Shown one piece after another: positions 32,433 through 42,413 of a stretch of 64,000 bases of DNA (position 1 is its first letter; each line of letters opens with the position of its first letter). The stretch is taken from the NCBI RefSeq assembly GCF_021190955.1, contig NZ_JAIOAO010000003.1, positions 868,001 to 932,000 on the forward strand. Direction: 5' to 3'. The DNA comes from Parachryseolinea silvisoli (GTDB lineage: Bacteria; Bacteroidota; Bacteroidia; Cytophagales; Cyclobacteriaceae). The notes under the pieces were generated by a model. That model did not search any database and was not told the DNA's origin. It worked only from the letters and a program-made list of their open reading frames with translations. The position numbers and the translations under genes were made by a program.

Positions 32433-35400
32433 GTACGCCTGTAAAAGCCGGAGAACCGCTGTGGTTTAAAGACGCCATCTTCTACGAAGTTTCTGTACGC
32501 GCCTTCTACGACAGCAATGGCGACGGTATTGGCGACTTTCCAGGACTGATCCAACGCCTGGACTACCTGGAGGATCTGGGTATTAACACGTTGTGGCTGC
32601 TGCCGTTCTACCCGTCGCCGCTCAAGGACGACGGCTTTGATGTGACCGACCACACCGATGTGCACCCCGACTATGGCACATTGTCTGACTTCAAGCTTTT
32701 CCTGAAGGAAGCACACCGTCGCGGCATCCGGGTAATCATTGAGCTCATTCTGAATCATACTTCCGATCAGCATCCCTGGTTCAAACGCTCACGCAAGGCG
32801 CGCAGTGGCTCCCGCTATCGCGACCTGTATGTCTGGAGCGACAGTCCGGATAAATACAAGGAGGCACGGGTGATCTTTACCGATGCCGAAGTTTCAAACT
32901 GGACCTGGGACACGGAAGCACGTGGCTACTATTGGCATCGTTTCTACCGTCATCAACCCGAGCTGAATTACGAAAATGCCGAAGTGCAGATGGAGATGAT
33001 CAAGGTCGTCGACTTCTGGATGAAACTGGGTGTAGATGGCTTCAGGTTGGGCTCGGTCGCCTTCTTGTATGAAGAGGAGGGAACCAACAGCGAGAACCTG
33101 CCGCAGACACACGTCTTTTTGAAAAAGCTGCGTGCGCACATCGACAAGAACTATAAAGACAAAGTCCTCATTTCCGAAGCCAACCTCTGGCCGGAAGATG
33201 CCGCCACGTATTTCGGCGATGGCGACGAATGTCACATGAACTTCAACTTCCCGCTGATGCCACGTATGTTCCTGGCGTTGCGTACGGAAGACAGCTATCC
33301 CATTGTCGACATTATTGACCAGACGCCCGATACTCCGGCAAACTGTCAGTGGGTGATTTTCTTGCGCAACCACGACGAGCTGGGGTTGGAGATGGTGACA
33401 GAGGAGGAGAAAGACTATTTATTAAAGGCCTACGCGAGCGATGTCAGCTCGAAGGTCAATACGGGCATCCGCCGCCGGCTGGCGCCGATGCTGAACAACG
33501 ATCGCCGCAAGATTGAGCTGCTGTATACCATCATGTTTTCCCTGCCCGGTACCCCCGTGATCTATTATGGTGACGAGATCGGCATGGGTGACAATATTTA
33601 CCTGGGCGACCGCTATGGGGTGCGTACACCCATGCAGTGGAATATGAACCTCAATGCGGGATTTTCAACGGCGAACCCGCAACGGCTGTTTTTGCCCATT
33701 ATTACCGACCCGATCTATCGATATGAATCGGTCAATGTCTCGACGCAAGAGGAAAGCCCGTCGTCGTTGCTATGGTGGCTAAAACACGTCATGGCGATGC
33801 GCAAGCGCCTGAATATTTTCGGGCGGGGTGAAATGAAGTTTATTGATAGCAGCAATGCAAAAGTATTGGCCTTTGCACGGACGTATGATAAGCAGCGGGT
33901 CATTGTAGTAGCCAACCTGTCGCAGTTCTCGCAGGCCACGACGCTGAACCTGTCAGCGTACCGCGATTGTGATATGACCGAGGCTTTTAGCCAGAACCGT
34001 TTTATGAACGTAGGCGAGGGTGACTACCCCATTACAATCGGCCCGTACGGTTATTTCTGGTTCCAGGTCGATGCGGCGGAGAAAAAAGAAAAAGCCGACG
34101 CAAGCGGTGAGCTGCCGCTGGTGCGTACGGACATATCGTGGGAACGCCTCTTTGACAACTACAACGAAGTGCGCAACCTGGAGCGCAAGATACTGCCACC
34201 GTTCATGAAGAAGTGCCGGTGGTTTGGTGGTAAGGCCAAGGTGTTGAATAAGATCGGTATTCATAAAACGATCCCCTTAAAAGTAGAGGGCGACACACAC
34301 TACCTCACCATTCTGGAAGTGCACTATGTGCAGCGATTGCCGGAACTATACTTCCTCCCCCTGACGTTTGTGCCGTCGGACAATATCCTGGAACGCGTAG
34401 AGTACACCGTGCAGAGTGTCGTGTGCCGCGCGGAGATACAAGGTAAAGCGGGCTTTATCATGGATAGCAGCTATGATAAAGTATTCCGCGACTTCTTGTT
34501 TACGGGCATGGAGAAAGAACTGCATCTGCGCGACGACAGTGGTGGTGAGCTGGAATTCTGTTCCAGTGTATTTGCCCGGTTGGATAAAAATCGCCAGGTT
34601 GACTCCAAGATCCTGAAGGCGGATCAAAGCAATACGGCGATCATTTATAATGATAAGTACTTCTTTAAATTCTACCGCAAGCTCGAGAAGGAGATCAACC
34701 CCGATTTGGAGGTTGTTCGCTTTCTGTCGGAGCACACGTCGTTTCAGAACAGTCCCAAATATGCGGGCAGCATTGAATACCACGATGCAGAGGGCAAGAC
34801 CATCGTATTCGGCCTTTTACAAGAAAAGGTAGAGAACCAGGGCGAGGCCTGGACCATGTCGATGGACTCCGTCGGGCGCTTTTTTGAGCGCGTCATGGCG
34901 AAGGGTAAGGGTATGAAATTGCCGAAGCTGTTGAGCAAGTCGGCCATCAAATTTGAGGAGTCGCCGGAGATCATCCAGGAGTTTATCGGGCGTGGTTTCT
35001 ACGAGCGTATGGTGCGCCTGGGACAGCGTACGGCGGAAATGCACCTGGCCCTGGCATCCGATGTCTCGAACCCGGCCTTTACGCCGGAGAGCTTCACCAG
35101 CAACTACCAACGCTCTATCTATTCGTCTATGCGCAAAATGGTGCGTGACCAGTTTAGCCTGCTGGAAAGTACGCTGACCAAGCTGCCGGCCGAAGCGCAA
35201 GACATTGCCCGCAAGGTGTTGGCGCTGGAAGATCAGGTGCTGGAGTGCTTTAGTGAAATATACCAGGTGAAGATCAGCGCGGTGCGTACCCGTATTCACG
35301 GCGACTATCACCTGGGGCAAGTGCTCTTTACCGGTAAAGATTTTGTGATCATCGACTTTGAAGGAGAGCCAGGACTGGCGTTTAGTGAGCGACGGTTGAA

Positions 35401-35764
35401 GCGCAGTCCGTTGAAAGATGTGGCCGGTATGATGCGCTCGATCCACTACGCGGCGTTTGGTAAAATCCTGTTGAATGAGAACTACCGCGATCGCGACCTT
35501 GATTTCCTGGAGTCGTGGGCAGAGCAGTGGCAGCACTATGTGGCGCGCTACTACCTGGGCGCGTACATGGAGCGTATGGGAATGGGCAATGTCCTGACCC
35601 CCGAGTACGACGTTTTATTACGCACCTTCCTGTTAGAGAAGGCTATTTACGAGCTGGGATATGAGCTGAATGGACGGCCCGACTGGACAATTATCCCCCT
35701 GCGCGGTATCTATTACATCATGAAGCGTTTCCAGGAAGAAAAGGACGAACGCAAGAAAAGTTGA
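32429..35764 (+). CDS. Trehalose synthase-maltokinase fusion with defective TreS active site
   Basis: A 1111-residue TreS-Pep2 fusion. The N-terminal TreS (GH13_16) domain (1-550) keeps region I (ILNHTSDQHPWF), the acid E250 (LISEANLWPED) and H315-D316 (RNHDEL). The nucleophile position is changed: canonical FRLDAVP reads F205-R-L-G208-S-V-A, so Asp is Gly. The C-terminal maltokinase domain (about 575-1111) is intact: WFGGKAK at its start, catalytic D959 in RIHGDYHLGQ and metal-binding D976 in IDFEGEP. Predicted outcome: no trehalose-maltose interconversion, but phosphorylation of maltose to maltose 1-phosphate for GlgE. It overlaps glgE by 4 bases; glgB follows after 59 bases. Confidence 0.88.
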   Translation: MSTPVKAGEPLWFKDAIFYEVSVRAFYDSNGDGIGDFPGLIQRLDYLEDLGINTLWLLPFYPSPLKDDGFDVTDHTDVHPDYGTLSDFKLFLKEAHRRGIRVIIELILNHTSDQHPWFKRSRKARSGSRYRDLYVWSDSPDKYKEARVIFTDAEVSNWTWDTEARGYYWHRFYRHQPELNYENAEVQMEMIKVVDFWMKLGVDGFRLGSVAFLYEEEGTNSENLPQTHVFLKKLRAHIDKNYKDKVLISEANLWPEDAATYFGDGDECHMNFNFPLMPRMFLALRTEDSYPIVDIIDQTPDTPANCQWVIFLRNHDELGLEMVTEEEKDYLLKAYASDVSSKVNTGIRRRLAPMLNNDRRKIELLYTIMFSLPGTPVIYYGDEIGMGDNIYLGDRYGVRTPMQWNMNLNAGFSTANPQRLFLPIITDPIYRYESVNVSTQEESPSSLLWWLKHVMAMRKRLNIFGRGEMKFIDSSNAKVLAFARTYDKQRVIVVANLSQFSQATTLNLSAYRDCDMTEAFSQNRFMNVGEGDYPITIGPYGYFWFQVDAAEKKEKADASGELPLVRTDISWERLFDNYNEVRNLERKILPPFMKKCRWFGGKAKVLNKIGIHKTIPLKVEGDTHYLTILEVHYVQRLPELYFLPLTFVPSDNILERVEYTVQSVVCRAEIQGKAGFIMDSSYDKVFRDFLFTGMEKELHLRDDSGGELEFCSSVFARLDKNRQVDSKILKADQSNTAIIYNDKYFFKFYRKLEKEINPDLEVVRFLSEHTSFQNSPKYAGSIEYHDAEGKTIVFGLLQEKVENQGEAWTMSMDSVGRFFERVMAKGKGMKLPKLLSKSAIKFEESPEIIQEFIGRGFYERMVRLGQRTAEMHLALASDVSNPAFTPESFTSNYQRSIYSSMRKMVRDQFSLLESTLTKLPAEAQDIARKVLALEDQVLECFSEIYQVKISAVRTRIHGDYHLGQVLFTGKDFVIIDFEGEPGLAFSERRLKRSPLKDVAGMMRSIHYAAFGKILLNENYRDRDLDFLESWAEQWQHYVARYYLGAYMERMGMGNVLTPEYDVLLRTFLLEKAIYELGYELNGRPDWTIIPLRGIYYIMKRFQEEKDERKKS

Positions 35765-35823
35765 TTACCGGGTGTTGGCACGCTCTTTTCGGGCTGTCAT
35801 TGCACCCTTTAAGGAACCCCACA

Positions 35824-37785
35824 ATGGCCAAACAAGCAATTCAGAAGAATCAGGGCACGGAAGAGTTTTTCACCCTGTTGACAGATTTCGATATTCACCT
35901 GTTTAACACGGGTAAACACTTCAAGCTGTATGAAAAACTGGGCGCGCACCCTGCCGCCTTTGATGGTCAGAAAGGCACCTACTTTGCGGTATGGGCCCCC
36001 AACGCCGTAGAAGTGTCCGTGATCGGCAACTTTAATCACTGGAAAGGTAAATCACACCCGTTGTCGCCGCGATGGGATGGCTCGGGCATCTGGGAAGGCT
36101 TCCACGCAGGAATTCAACATGGCGAAGCGTACAAATATGCCATTCAATCCGTTACAGGCCAGTGCCTGGAAAAGGCGGATCCCTTCGGGAGGTTTTTTGA
36201 AACGCCGCCTCGCACGGCGTCAGTAGTGTGGAGTGAATCTTACGAATGGAAGGACGCAGAGTGGTTGCAAGCCCGCAAAAAGCTGGAGGGCAAACCGCAG
36301 CCTTATTCCGTTTACGAAGTCCACCTCGGCTCGTGGCGCCGAACGGTAGAAGAGAACCGGTCGCTGTCATACGTCGAAGCGGCCGACCAGCTCGTGGCGT
36401 ATGTCACGGATATGGGGTTTACACACGTCGAATTTCTGCCGTTGATGGAGCACCCCTTTTACGGTTCGTGGGGCTACCAACTGACGGGCTATTTTGCTCC
36501 GACAAGCCGCTACGGCACGCCCGAAGACTTCAAATACATGATCGATCGTTTTCACCAGGCGGGTATTGGCGTCATCCTCGACTGGGTGCCGTCCCACTTC
36601 CCCGGCGACGCGCATGGTCTGTATGAATTCGATGGTACGCACCTGTATGAGCATGCCGATCCCCGGAAGGGATTTCATCCGGACTGGCAGAGCTATATCT
36701 ATAACTACGGCCGTAACGAAGTGCGTTCGTTTCTAATCAGTAACGCACTTTTCTGGCTCGATGAATTTCACATTGACGGCCTGCGCGTCGACGCCGTTGC
36801 GTCGATGTTATACCTGGACTACTCGCGCAAGGCGGGAGAGTGGATTCCCAACCAGTATGGGAGCAATGAGAATCTGGAGGCGATCACATTCCTCAAAGAA
36901 ATGAATGAGGTCGTTTACAGCAGCTTTCCGGACACGATCACGATTGCGGAAGAGTCGACATCGTGGACGGGTGTGTCGCGGCCCACGTTCATTGGTGGCC
37001 TTGGCTTTGGGCAGAAGTGGATGATGGGCTGGATGCACGACTCGTTGAATTACTTTCAACTGGATCCCGTGCACCGTAAGCATCATCAGAACGCCATCAC
37101 CTTTAGCATCATGTACGCCTTTACCGAGAACTTTATGCTACCGCTATCGCACGACGAGGTGGTACACGGCAAAGGATCTTTGCTGGGAAAGATGCCAGGC
37201 GATGAATGGAGGAAGTTCGCAAACCTGCGCCTGCTGTATAGCTACATGTTTACGCATCCGGGCACCAAGTTGCTCTTTATGGGTGCTGAAATAGCACAGT
37301 CGGCAGAGTGGAATCATGAGCGCAGCCTGGACTGGCACTTGCTGCAATACCCGCTACACGCGGGCGTACAGCAACTTGTGCGCGACCTCAACAAGCTCTA
37401 CAAGTCAGAGCCGGCGTTATACCGTCACGCATTCGAAGCCAAGGGATTTCGCTGGCTGGATTACGGCGACCGCGACAATAGCGTCATGGCGTACTTACGC
37501 ATAGGTGATAACAAGGAAGAGCTATTACTGGTGGCTTGCAACTTTACGCCCGAAGTACGCTATCAGTATCGGTTAGGCGTGCCCTATCGCGGACAGTGGC
37601 AAGAAATCTTCACGTCGGATGCAACCGAATACGCCGGCAGCGGTGTACGAAATGAAGGTATTGCGTCGACTTCGCCGGTAAAATACCATGGCTATGATAA
37701 TTCGATTTCGTTAACTTTACCTCCGCTCGGTATCACGATCTGGAAGCTCGTGAAACAAGAACAAGGGTTCGGGCTGGGCAGTTAA
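35824..37785 (+). CDS. glgB: 1,4-alpha-glucan branching enzyme
   Basis: A 653-residue GH13_9 enzyme that makes alpha-1,6 branches. The ATG at 35824 is chosen; a TTG 21 codons earlier is in frame but overlaps the treS end. An N-terminal CBM48-like domain (about 35-130; WAPNAVEVSVIGNFNHW) precedes the catalytic barrel, with DWVPSHFPGD at region I, nucleophile D323 (LRVDAVASML), acid E376 (TIAEES) and LPLSHDEVVHGKGSL. It works on the chains built by GlgE. The next gene starts 21 bases after the stop. Confidence 0.94.
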   Translation: MAKQAIQKNQGTEEFFTLLTDFDIHLFNTGKHFKLYEKLGAHPAAFDGQKGTYFAVWAPNAVEVSVIGNFNHWKGKSHPLSPRWDGSGIWEGFHAGIQHGEAYKYAIQSVTGQCLEKADPFGRFFETPPRTASVVWSESYEWKDAEWLQARKKLEGKPQPYSVYEVHLGSWRRTVEENRSLSYVEAADQLVAYVTDMGFTHVEFLPLMEHPFYGSWGYQLTGYFAPTSRYGTPEDFKYMIDRFHQAGIGVILDWVPSHFPGDAHGLYEFDGTHLYEHADPRKGFHPDWQSYIYNYGRNEVRSFLISNALFWLDEFHIDGLRVDAVASMLYLDYSRKAGEWIPNQYGSNENLEAITFLKEMNEVVYSSFPDTITIAEESTSWTGVSRPTFIGGLGFGQKWMMGWMHDSLNYFQLDPVHRKHHQNAITFSIMYAFTENFMLPLSHDEVVHGKGSLLGKMPGDEWRKFANLRLLYSYMFTHPGTKLLFMGAEIAQSAEWNHERSLDWHLLQYPLHAGVQQLVRDLNKLYKSEPALYRHAFEAKGFRWLDYGDRDNSVMAYLRIGDNKEELLLVACNFTPEVRYQYRLGVPYRGQWQEIFTSDATEYAGSGVRNEGIASTSPVKYHGYDNSISLTLPPLGITIWKLVKQEQGFGLGS

Positions 37786-37806
37786 TGATCATCGGAGGAA
37801 AAGACC

Positions 37807-40236
37807 ATGGAGGAAGAAGTAGAAGAAGTAAAGGCACCTGCCGAGCGCTATATCTGTATTCACGGACATTTCTATCAACCGCCGCGCGAGAATGCATGGC
37901 TGGAAGTGATTGAAGTACAAGACTCGGCGCATCCCTACCACGACTGGAACGAGCGCATCTCGGCAGAATGTTATGGGCCCAATACAGCCTCGCGCATTCT
38001 GAATGAAAAAGGGGTGATCAAAAATATCATCAACAACTATTCGCGCATCAGTTTCAACTTCGGCCCGACGCTGTTGTCCTGGATGGAGGTGTACGACCGC
38101 ATAACCTATGCGGCCATTCTCGAAGCCGACCGCGAGAGCGTAAAGAATTTCAGCGGGCATGGTTCTGCCATCGCCCAGGTATATAACCACATCATCCTGC
38201 CACTGGCCAATCGCCGCGACAAACAAACGCAGATCGTGTGGGGCATCCGTGATTTCGTGCACCGCTTCAACCGCATGCCCGAGGGCATGTGGCTGGCGGA
38301 GACCGCTGTGGATACAGAATCGCTGGAGCTGCTGGCCAGCCACGGCATTGCCTTCACCATTCTGGCACCGCGTCAGGCCAAGTCGATTCGCAAGATCGGC
38401 GAGCTGTTGTGGACCGGTGTGACGACGGAGAGCATTGACACACGCCGGCCCTATCTATGTAGATTGCCGTCGGGGCGGACGATTACATTGTTTTTCTATG
38501 ACGGGCGTATTGCACAGGGCGTAGCCTTCAGCGGATTGTTGAACGACGGTGCCAAGTTCTGCACGCACCTGCAGGCATCGTTTGAGGCCACAAGTGACGA
38601 GCCGCAACTGGTACACATAGCTACAGATGGCGAAACCTATGGCCACCACCATAAACATGGTGATATGGCGTTGGCATTCTGTCTGGATAATATTGATCGG
38701 GACTCGACGTGTAAGCTCACCAATTACGCGGAATACCTGGCAAAGTTTCCGCCGGTATACGAAGCCGAGATTCACGAGAACAGCTCGTGGAGCTGTGTGC
38801 ATGGTATAGAGCGCTGGCGCAACAACTGTGGCTGCCACTCCGGCGGTAACTCCGGCTGGCATCAGCGTTGGCGCAAACCGCTACGCGAAGCGCTGGACTG
38901 GCTGCGCGATGAATTGGTCGTGATCTATGAGCGCGAGGCATCGGCCATCCTGAAAGATCCCTGGAAGGCGCGCGACGAATATATCAATGTGATCCTCGAT
39001 CGCACGGACGATACCATTCGCAAGTTCATGGCCACACACTGCACGCGGCCGGTGGAGATGAACCTTGTGCTACGGCTGATGGAGATTCAGCGGAATGCGC
39101 AGCTGATGTATACCAGTTGCGGGTGGTTCTTTGACGAGATCTCGGGTATCGAAACCACGCAGATTATGCAGTACGCCTGCCGCGCCATGCAGCTGGTCAC
39201 GCAGATCAGTGAGGTGAAGCTCGAAGAAGAGTTTATGAAACGCCTCGAGCTGGCGCCGAGCAATGTGCCGGTGCTGGACAACGGAGCCATTATCTACCGC
39301 AAATACGTGCTTCCCGCCAAGACCAACCTGCAACGGGTGGGTGTACATTATGCTGTAGCCTCGATCTTTGAAGAAGACCCTGAGTCGTTCCCGGTCTTTA
39401 ATTATACCACACGCAACGAGATCTTCATTCGCAAAGAAGCCGGCGATCATCGGTTAGTATTGGGGGTCACACAAGTACGGTCGAATGTAACACGGTCGGA
39501 AAAGAAATTTGCCTTTGCTGTGCTTTACATGGGGCAGCACAACATTATCGGCAACATCTCGCTCGACATGGAGGAAGACAAGTTTGCCGCCCTGCAGGGG
39601 CGGATTGTAAACGCGTTTGAAGAAGGACGCCTGGGCGATATTATCGGGTTTATGCAGATGTACTTTGGCTCGGAGAAGTACACCATCTGGCAGCTCTTCC
39701 AGGATGAGAAACGCAAAGTGTTCAACCTCATAACCGAGCAGAGCATGAACGACCTGGAGGCATCCCTGCGGCGCATATACAACCGTGACTATCCACTGGT
39801 GAACGCGCTGGCGCAGAACGACACGCCCATTCCGAACGCGTATCGCACCACCTTCGAATACATTCTCAATGCCGACCTGGTGCGTTGTTTCCTGACGGAC
39901 AAGATTAATATCCGCGAAGTGGAGCGCATTCTGAGCGAGCTGGTGAAGTGGAAGCTGAACATCGACGACCGCGAGAAAGTGGAGCGCCTGGCAGGGGAGA
40001 GTATCTTCAAAGAGTTGAAACGGATCAGTGGCGAAGGCGAGCGTAGCGCGCGGCGCATCGAGCGTTTGAACCGGTTGTTCCCGCTGCTGCGAAACTTCCG
40101 CATCAACCCCAACCTATATAAGACCCAGAACCTGTATTTCGAGATCACCCAGCAGCAGGCAAACGAACAACGTTCAGACAGCTGGATTGGCCAGTTTAAT
40201 GTGCTGGGTGATAACCTCGGCGTGAAGGTAGAGTAG
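37807..40236 (+). CDS. GH57-like / DUF3536 protein, alpha-glucan related
   Basis: An 809-residue protein. The N-terminal part has the GH57 pattern (YICIHGHFYQPPREN, about 16-30; WLAETAVD) and the centre reads HIATDGETYGHHHKHGD, typical of DUF3536 proteins. The C-terminal 400 residues are helical and uncharacterised. GH57 enzymes include amylases, amylopullulanases and branching enzymes; which of these applies is open. Position at the end of the glgE-treS-glgB operon, 21 bases after glgB, argues for a role in alpha-glucan trimming or turnover. Confidence 0.8.
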   Translation: MEEEVEEVKAPAERYICIHGHFYQPPRENAWLEVIEVQDSAHPYHDWNERISAECYGPNTASRILNEKGVIKNIINNYSRISFNFGPTLLSWMEVYDRITYAAILEADRESVKNFSGHGSAIAQVYNHIILPLANRRDKQTQIVWGIRDFVHRFNRMPEGMWLAETAVDTESLELLASHGIAFTILAPRQAKSIRKIGELLWTGVTTESIDTRRPYLCRLPSGRTITLFFYDGRIAQGVAFSGLLNDGAKFCTHLQASFEATSDEPQLVHIATDGETYGHHHKHGDMALAFCLDNIDRDSTCKLTNYAEYLAKFPPVYEAEIHENSSWSCVHGIERWRNNCGCHSGGNSGWHQRWRKPLREALDWLRDELVVIYEREASAILKDPWKARDEYINVILDRTDDTIRKFMATHCTRPVEMNLVLRLMEIQRNAQLMYTSCGWFFDEISGIETTQIMQYACRAMQLVTQISEVKLEEEFMKRLELAPSNVPVLDNGAIIYRKYVLPAKTNLQRVGVHYAVASIFEEDPESFPVFNYTTRNEIFIRKEAGDHRLVLGVTQVRSNVTRSEKKFAFAVLYMGQHNIIGNISLDMEEDKFAALQGRIVNAFEEGRLGDIIGFMQMYFGSEKYTIWQLFQDEKRKVFNLITEQSMNDLEASLRRIYNRDYPLVNALAQNDTPIPNAYRTTFEYILNADLVRCFLTDKINIREVERILSELVKWKLNIDDREKVERLAGESIFKELKRISGEGERSARRIERLNRLFPLLRNFRINPNLYKTQNLYFEITQQQANEQRSDSWIGQFNVLGDNLGVKVE

Positions 40237-40260
40237 TTTGCCGCGTGATGGCGAGCCGGT

Positions 40261-40292
40261 AATAAAAAAGCCTCATGATGATCATGAGGCTT
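40261..40292 (-). terminator. Hairpin terminator behind the ROK kinase gene
   Basis: AAGCCTCATGAT and ATCATGAGGCTT around one base (40268-40292); on the minus strand it is followed by TTTTTTATT, so it ends the ROK kinase transcript. It may also stop the convergent glucan operon, though the T run on that side is poor. Confidence 0.75.
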
Positions 40293-40323
40293 AAGTCGTT
40301 CACTTGGCGTAAGGTGTGTCTGG

Positions 40324-41313
40324 TTAGTACACTTCTTCCTGGAGCTGTGTCTTATTATTATCGAGGTAGTTCCAGACCAGGCTGCTGGCGCCGATGATCG
40401 GCGCGGCCTGGTTTTGGAGACCGGAGGGGAGAACCTTCACTTTGCCACGGAACAGCGGCATGAGGTTAGCCTCCATGTGTTTGATCGTCGGCTTGAAGAT
40501 CAGGTCGCCGGCCAGTGACAAACCGCCAAACAGGAAGATCGCTTCCGGGTCGGTATGCACCACGGTTTCCGCGAGTTTCATACCCAGGATGCGCCCGGTA
40601 TATTCGAACGCCGCCAGGGCCACTACATCGCCGCGTACGGCCGACTCGGTGATCATCTTGGTCGTAAGATTGTCGAAGCTGATGCCGCGCAATTCGCTGG
40701 GCTCAAGGTGGTCTGCCAGGAGCTTGTAAACGGTGCGTTTAATGCCGGTGGCCGACACATATGTCTCCAGGCAGCCGCGTTTACCGCAATTACAGAAACG
40801 GCCGGCCGGGTTTACCGACGTATGGCCTACTTCACCGGCGATACCATGCTTGCCATTCAGGAGAATGCCGTTGCAGACAAAGCCGCTGCCCAAACCTGTG
40901 CCCAGGGTAATCACGACAAAGTCCTTCATGCCCTTTGCAGCCCCGTAAACCATTTCGCCCACAGCCGCAGCGTTGGCGTCGTTGGTAATGATCGCCGGAA
41001 TGCCGAATTCTTCCCGGAACATGTCGGCCAGGGGAATAATGCCTTTCCACTTGAGGTTGGTCGCTCGCTCGATGGTGCCTTTGTAATAGTTGCCGTTCGC
41101 GGCGCCTACACCAACACCGATGATCTTGTGCGCAAACGGTATGCTTTCGGTTGCCTTGCGCAAGGCTATGGCCAGCCCGTTGAAGTAGTCGCGAAACTCT
41201 TCGTACTCAGCTGTAGAAATGCTGCCCTGGAAAACAACATTACCATCGCGGTCGACAATGCCATACTTTGTGTTCGTGCCCCCGATGTCAATACCAATGG
41301 TTAATTCTTTCAT
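40324..41313 (-). CDS. ROK-family glucokinase
   Basis: A 329-residue sugar kinase. The phosphate loop is GIDIGGTNTKYGIVD (7-21), a second glycine-rich loop is VVITLGTGLGSGFV, and the ROK zinc site reads EVGHTSVN followed by FCNCGKRGCLE. The expected reaction is glucose to glucose 6-phosphate; N-acetyl-sugar or fructose kinases share the fold. It lies beside pfkA and pgi and after the glucan operon, which supports glucose as substrate. Just upstream (41333-41352) the 10-mer GGATTGGTTT is repeated twice in tandem. Confidence 0.85.
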   Translation of the reverse strand: MKELTIGIDIGGTNTKYGIVDRDGNVVFQGSISTAEYEEFRDYFNGLAIALRKATESIPFAHKIIGVGVGAANGNYYKGTIERATNLKWKGIIPLADMFREEFGIPAIITNDANAAAVGEMVYGAAKGMKDFVVITLGTGLGSGFVCNGILLNGKHGIAGEVGHTSVNPAGRFCNCGKRGCLETYVSATGIKRTVYKLLADHLEPSELRGISFDNLTTKMITESAVRGDVVALAAFEYTGRILGMKLAETVVHTDPEAIFLFGGLSLAGDLIFKPTIKHMEANLMPLFRGKVKVLPSGLQNQAAPIIGASSLVWNYLDNNKTQLQEEVY

Positions 41314-41332
41314 AGATAAAATTTGGGTTACG

Positions 41333-41352
41333 GATTGGTTTGGATTGGTTTG
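41333..41352. repeat. Tandem 10-mer upstream of the ROK kinase gene
   Basis: GGATTGGTTT occurs twice in direct succession 20 bases ahead of the ATG, followed by GGTAGAG and a looser GGTTGGTTTT. It would lie in the 5' leader. Confidence 0.6.
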
Positions 41353-41370
41353 GTAGAGTGGTTGGTTTTA

Positions 41371-42354
41371 TCAGATAGAAAGGATCTTCGCGATACGCAT
41401 CGACTCGGCGTCGATCTCATGGTGTTTCCCGATAACAGTCTCAAAAGAGCTGTACACCATGTTGTTATCCTTGACCCCGACCATCACGCCGTTCTCGCCT
41501 TTCAGCAGGCCTTCTATAGCAGCCACGCCCATGCGACTCGCGAGCACGCGATCGAAGTAAGTAGGAGAGCCCCCGCGCTGCAGGTGCCCCAGTACAGTCA
41601 CTTTTATATCGAAGTAAGAAGAACGCTCGGCTACCTTTCTGGCGAGCGCGTGCGCATCGCCGATCTTCGAGCCTTCTGCTACAACAACAAGATTTGACTT
41701 CTTGCTGGTGTCTTCGCCTTCGCCCAGGATCTTATACAGATCTTCGAACGACATGGTTTCTTCCGGAATGACCACCGAGGCGGCACCGCCGGCAATGCCC
41801 GCATGGATGGCAATGTAGCCTGAATGGCGGCCCATCACCTCGATAAAGAAAAGCCGGTTGTGCGACATGGCTGTGTCACGGATTTTGTCAATGGCTTCCA
41901 CCGCCGTATTGGTAGCCGTGTCGTAGCCAATGGTATAATCTGTGCCCGTGAGATCGTTGTCGATCGTGCCGGGGATAAGGATGGAGGGCACCTTATACTC
42001 TTCGTAGAATTTGTGCAGGCCGGTAAAGGTACCGTCGCCACCAATGGCCACAAGGGCATCGATGTTGTGTTTCTGTAAGTGATCGTATGCTTTCTTGCGT
42101 CCCTCGGGCGTACGGAATTCTTTGCTGCGGGCAGACTTCAGAACAGTACCACCCCGTTGTAAAATGTTACCCACGGCGCGTGCATCGAGTGGTGCAATAT
42201 CACCTTCGATCATACCTTCATAACCCCGCATAATCCCCACGCACTCCAGTTTGTAATATGCACACGAACGCGCCACGGCACGGATGGCTGCATTCATACC
42301 GGGGGCATCGCCGCCCGATGTGAACACTCCAACCTTCAGAATTTTATTGCTCAT
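41371..42354 (-). CDS. pfkA: ATP-dependent 6-phosphofructokinase
   Basis: A 327-residue bacterial PfkA. GVFTSGGDAPGMNAAIRAV starts the ATP site, VAIGGDGTFTG follows, the catalytic TIDND motif is in IPGTIDNDLTG, and the MGRHSGYIA and HLQRGGSPT motifs complete the fructose 6-phosphate site. The GGDG glycine indicates ATP rather than pyrophosphate as donor. Its promoter (42372-42401) lies in the 59-base gap behind pgi, so pgi and pfkA are separately or doubly driven. Confidence 0.95.
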   Translation of the reverse strand: MSNKILKVGVFTSGGDAPGMNAAIRAVARSCAYYKLECVGIMRGYEGMIEGDIAPLDARAVGNILQRGGTVLKSARSKEFRTPEGRKKAYDHLQKHNIDALVAIGGDGTFTGLHKFYEEYKVPSILIPGTIDNDLTGTDYTIGYDTATNTAVEAIDKIRDTAMSHNRLFFIEVMGRHSGYIAIHAGIAGGAASVVIPEETMSFEDLYKILGEGEDTSKKSNLVVVAEGSKIGDAHALARKVAERSSYFDIKVTVLGHLQRGGSPTYFDRVLASRMGVAAIEGLLKGENGVMVGVKDNNMVYSSFETVIGKHHEIDAESMRIAKILSI

Positions 42355-42371
42355 TTGTCGAAAAAATCCAT

Positions 42372-42401
42372 CAAAAATAATGGACGAGTTTAGTTTTACA
42401 A
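42372..42401 (-). promoter_or_regulatory. pfkA promoter
   Basis: Minus strand: TTG (42401-42399), 19-base gap, TATTTTTG (42379-42372), an exact fit to the Bacteroidota TAnnTTTG -7 box. Initiation would be close to the ATG, leaving a very short leader. Confidence 0.6.
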
Positions 42402-42413
42402 TCAGTTATTTAA

